Source of the DNA: Bacteroidales bacterium
GTDB taxonomy: Bacteria; Bacteroidota; Bacteroidia; Bacteroidales; UBA932
Assembly (NCBI GenBank): GCA_017617475.1
Contig: JAFZWC010000037.1
Span: forward strand, 1 to 52,940
DNA length: 52,940 bases
Direction of reading: 5' to 3'
Shown: positions 50,755 through 52,940 of the stretch, piece by piece
How positions within the stretch are numbered: position 1 is the first letter of the stretch
Layout of the letters: each line of letters opens with the position of its first letter
Notes under the pieces: model-generated
Databases searched by the model: none
What the model saw: only the letters and a program-made list of their open reading frames with translations
What the model was told of the DNA's origin: nothing
Position numbers and translations under genes: made by a program

Positions 50755-52425
50755 ATGAATAATACTATCATTGCAGACCTTGTGGTCTATGGAAAAATCT
50801 TCACTTCCGAAGACAATAAGATTGTTGAAGCCTTCGCCGTAAAGGACAGCAAGTATGTTTATGTGGGGGACAAGAAGGGCGCCGAAGCCTTTATTGAAGC
50901 CGGCAAGACAGAGGTCCTGGACTACTCTGGCAAAGGCCTTGTGATGCCTTCCTGCGGCAATGGTCACGCACATTATTCGATAGGCGTTGCCCTGCCGATA
51001 GTAGGAACGGTGGCCATTGGGGCTACGCCCGAAAAGTTCCTGAACGAACTCGTTCCCGCCGCCGTCAAAAAGGCCAGGGAGACAGGGGCGAAATCCATCT
51101 TCGGCTTCGGCTGGAGCTACTTCACCTTCACGGATCATATCCCTACCCGTCAACAGCTGGATGCCATCTGCAGCGATATTCCCATGTACTTTGCGGATGA
51201 CGAGGGACACAAAGGTGTGGCGAATACCCTTATGCTGGTCAAGGCCGGCATTATGGCAGCCGATGGTACGGTGCTCAAAAAGGATAAGGACATCCGCGGC
51301 GGCGAGATTGTGATGGGCGCCGACGGAACCCCTACCGGTTTCTTGAAAGAACAGGCCGGAACGTATACCCGTTCTTTCCTGGACAACGAGCACCTCTATC
51401 CCGTTGACGTTGCCAAAGTGGTTGTGGAAAAGGTCCAGGAGCACATGCTCTCAGAGGGTTATACCATGTACATTGACGGCTGGGGCAACTATTTCTATAA
51501 CACCAATTTCTTCAAGGCCGCCCAGCAAATGGACAAGGCCGGAGATATGAATATCATCCTGGGCCTCACCTATGAGGTGGAAAGCTGGATGAATGTGGAA
51601 GCAGAATTGAAAAATGCCGTAGATGTCCAGCAATACGCCAGCACGCACGTCAAGACCAACTGGCTCAAACTCTTCATGGACGGCACGGTGGAAGGCGGTA
51701 CGGGCTATGTGGAGCCGCTGTATCCCGACGGACACCAGGGCCTGGCCAACTGGACGGAAGAGGAGCTGACCGACATAACGCGCAAGACCAACGCCAATGG
51801 CATCACCATGCACATCCACTGCATGGGCAACAAGGCTGTCAACTGCGTTGTGAGCGCATACGCCAATGGCGGGAAGGATGAGCTTCGCAATACGCTGGTA
51901 CATGTACGCAACGTCAATCCGGAGGATTACAAACGCATGGCCGACCATAACATGTATGTCACTTCCGGCATGCTCTGGCACCATGGTCCGGCCTGGCTGG
52001 CCGATTATATCCGCGAGCACGGTATGGCGCCCGCTGGCGTGGAGGGCAAATCCTATCCGATGAAGTCCTATTTCGACAACGGCATCACGGTAACCTCCCA
52101 CTCAGACTTCCCTGCCCTGGGCGGCAGCCCCGATGACCCGTTCGGCATCATGGAACTTGCGGTGACAGGCATGCTTTACGGTGAGAAGGATGGCGCCCCC
52201 TGGTGGCCCGAAGAGCTCCTCACCCGCGAACAGGCCCTCACGTCCCTGACCATAAACATGGCCAAGCAGATGCTCGTCGAGAAAGAAAGAGGCAGCATTA
52301 GCGAAGGCAAGTATGCCGATTTCCTCCTGGTCAATAAGGACGTGCTCACCTGCCCTGAGACAGAGATTCACGAAGCCAAACCCGCTGCTACTTACTTCGA
52401 AGGAAAGAAGGTTTTCTCTTTGTAG
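50755..52425 (+). CDS. YtcJ-like metal-dependent amidohydrolase (second of pair)
   Basis: A 556-residue paralogue of the preceding protein with the same fold. The metal site is H71-x-H73 in CGNGHAHYS, where the usual D before the first H is replaced by an N-G pair. MHIHCMGNKAVN, TSHSDFPALGGSPDDPFG and ERGSISEGKYADFLLVNKD follow. Sequence outside the motifs is strongly diverged from the first copy, so the two probably act on different or successive substrates. No signal peptide is seen. Confidence 0.88.
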   Translation: MNNTIIADLVVYGKIFTSEDNKIVEAFAVKDSKYVYVGDKKGAEAFIEAGKTEVLDYSGKGLVMPSCGNGHAHYSIGVALPIVGTVAIGATPEKFLNELVPAAVKKARETGAKSIFGFGWSYFTFTDHIPTRQQLDAICSDIPMYFADDEGHKGVANTLMLVKAGIMAADGTVLKKDKDIRGGEIVMGADGTPTGFLKEQAGTYTRSFLDNEHLYPVDVAKVVVEKVQEHMLSEGYTMYIDGWGNYFYNTNFFKAAQQMDKAGDMNIILGLTYEVESWMNVEAELKNAVDVQQYASTHVKTNWLKLFMDGTVEGGTGYVEPLYPDGHQGLANWTEEELTDITRKTNANGITMHIHCMGNKAVNCVVSAYANGGKDELRNTLVHVRNVNPEDYKRMADHNMYVTSGMLWHHGPAWLADYIREHGMAPAGVEGKSYPMKSYFDNGITVTSHSDFPALGGSPDDPFGIMELAVTGMLYGEKDGAPWWPEELLTREQALTSLTINMAKQMLVEKERGSISEGKYADFLLVNKDVLTCPETEIHEAKPAATYFEGKKVFSL

Positions 52426-52426
52426 T

Positions 52427-52940
52427 ATGGAAGAGCAAGAGATGCATATCAGAATAGTGTCGGCAACGGCCGCAGACGCTGCGGCTCTTGCCGACCTGTT
52501 CATCGGCCATATTACCGCCCATCCCGAGTATATCTCCCACGGAGAACTCCAGATGGGGGTGGGCGAAGGATTTGTCCAGGACGGGCGTTTGGTTACCCGT
52601 CCCGCCCCGGATGCCCGGGAAAAATGGATGAAGGGTATTCTTTATCAGATGAGCGACGATGCTGTCTCGCATGTATGGAAGGCCGTCGATGACAAAGGGA
52701 CCCTAATGGGATTCTGCGCTGCCGATATCGAAGGGGATGGTGATGTTCGCTTCGGTATGGTCGGCGACATTCTGGTGAATCCCCAGTGCCGTGGCGGCGG
52801 CGTGGGCAATACTCTGTTGCAGACCGCCATAGACTGGTTGCATTCAAAAGGAATCCAGGACATTTTTCTGGAGTCTGGGAAGGACAACCATCCCGCGCAC
52901 CGTTTCTTTGAGAAACGTGGCTTTGTCCATGTCAGCGAAA
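52427..52940 (+). CDS. GNAT-family acetyltransferase, truncated by window end
   Basis: An open frame beginning 1 bp after the amidohydrolase stop and running off the window (171 complete codons). The first ATG gives MEEQEMHIRIVSATAADAAA; an internal ATG at codon 6 is possible. The acetyl-CoA binding part DILVNPQCRGGGVGNTLLQT (about 119-138) and the C-terminal AHRFFEKRGF identify a GNAT N-acetyltransferase. It is probably the third gene of the amidohydrolase operon, so the operon may extend further. Confidence 0.82.
   Translation, partial: MEEQEMHIRIVSATAADAAALADLFIGHITAHPEYISHGELQMGVGEGFVQDGRLVTRPAPDAREKWMKGILYQMSDDAVSHVWKAVDDKGTLMGFCAADIEGDGDVRFGMVGDILVNPQCRGGGVGNTLLQTAIDWLHSKGIQDIFLESGKDNHPAHRFFEKRGFVHVSE

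Overview
This window looks like a chromosomal segment of an uncultured member of the Bacteroidales (Bacteroidetes). The evidence is a run of promoters matching the Bacteroidetes consensus (TTTG about 20 nt upstream of TAnnTTTG), a six-gene Na+-pumping NADH:quinone reductase operon, Bacteroidales-type lipoprotein glycosidases (GH2, GH20, GH106), a UpxY-like NusG paralogue, FimB/Mfa2-like lipoproteins and mostly weak or absent Shine-Dalgarno sequences. Genus cannot be assigned from the sequence alone. No IS element, phage, CRISPR array or rRNA was seen; there is one tRNA (Gly, anticodon CCC).

Layout. 1-362: no gene, two hairpins. 363-3601: small overlapping genes (DUF5674, a helical protein, a Fe-S/GNAT fusion, TfoX-like, GNAT plus zinc ribbon, DUF6512). 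3579-7025: BASS transporter, alpha/beta hydrolase, a CDP-alcohol phosphatidyltransferase remnant with an internal deletion, YdeI-like protein, PfkB sugar kinase. 7022-15755: CcsA/ResB-type cytochrome c assembly protein, GH20 hexosaminidase, Tat-exported Gfo/Idh/MocA oxidoreductase, SulP transporter, acyltransferase and hisS. 15810-22528: tRNA-Gly, GH2 lipoprotein, glnA, uvrD/pcrA. 22670-28606: nqrABCDEF, with an unusual Cys/His-repeat tail on NqrC. 28658-31472: DUF47 protein and two fimbria-like lipoproteins. 31444-37458 (minus strand): upxY/nusG-like gene, uvrA, glycosyltransferase, rfbC, rfbD as one tight gene string. 37689-42373: Hsp20, GH106 rhamnosidase-like enzyme and its MFS transporter.

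42448-52425 is the most interesting part. A membrane-anchored AraC-type regulator is followed by two operons. The first encodes an MscS-like channel, a membrane protein, a PagL-like lipid A deacylase and a tyrosine phosphatase. The second encodes two YtcJ-like amidohydrolases. Each operon is preceded by the same 46-bp sequence, identical base for base, made of two 20-bp direct repeats and placed at the same distance from the promoter. This looks like an undescribed small regulon controlled by the neighbouring AraC protein.

A second theme is short palindromic repeats lying inside conserved genes (uvrA, hisS, uvrD, rfbD) without breaking the reading frame, reminiscent of the Rickettsia palindromic elements. 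All copies recognised in this window are intragenic. Family names are recalled from sequence features; no database search was run.
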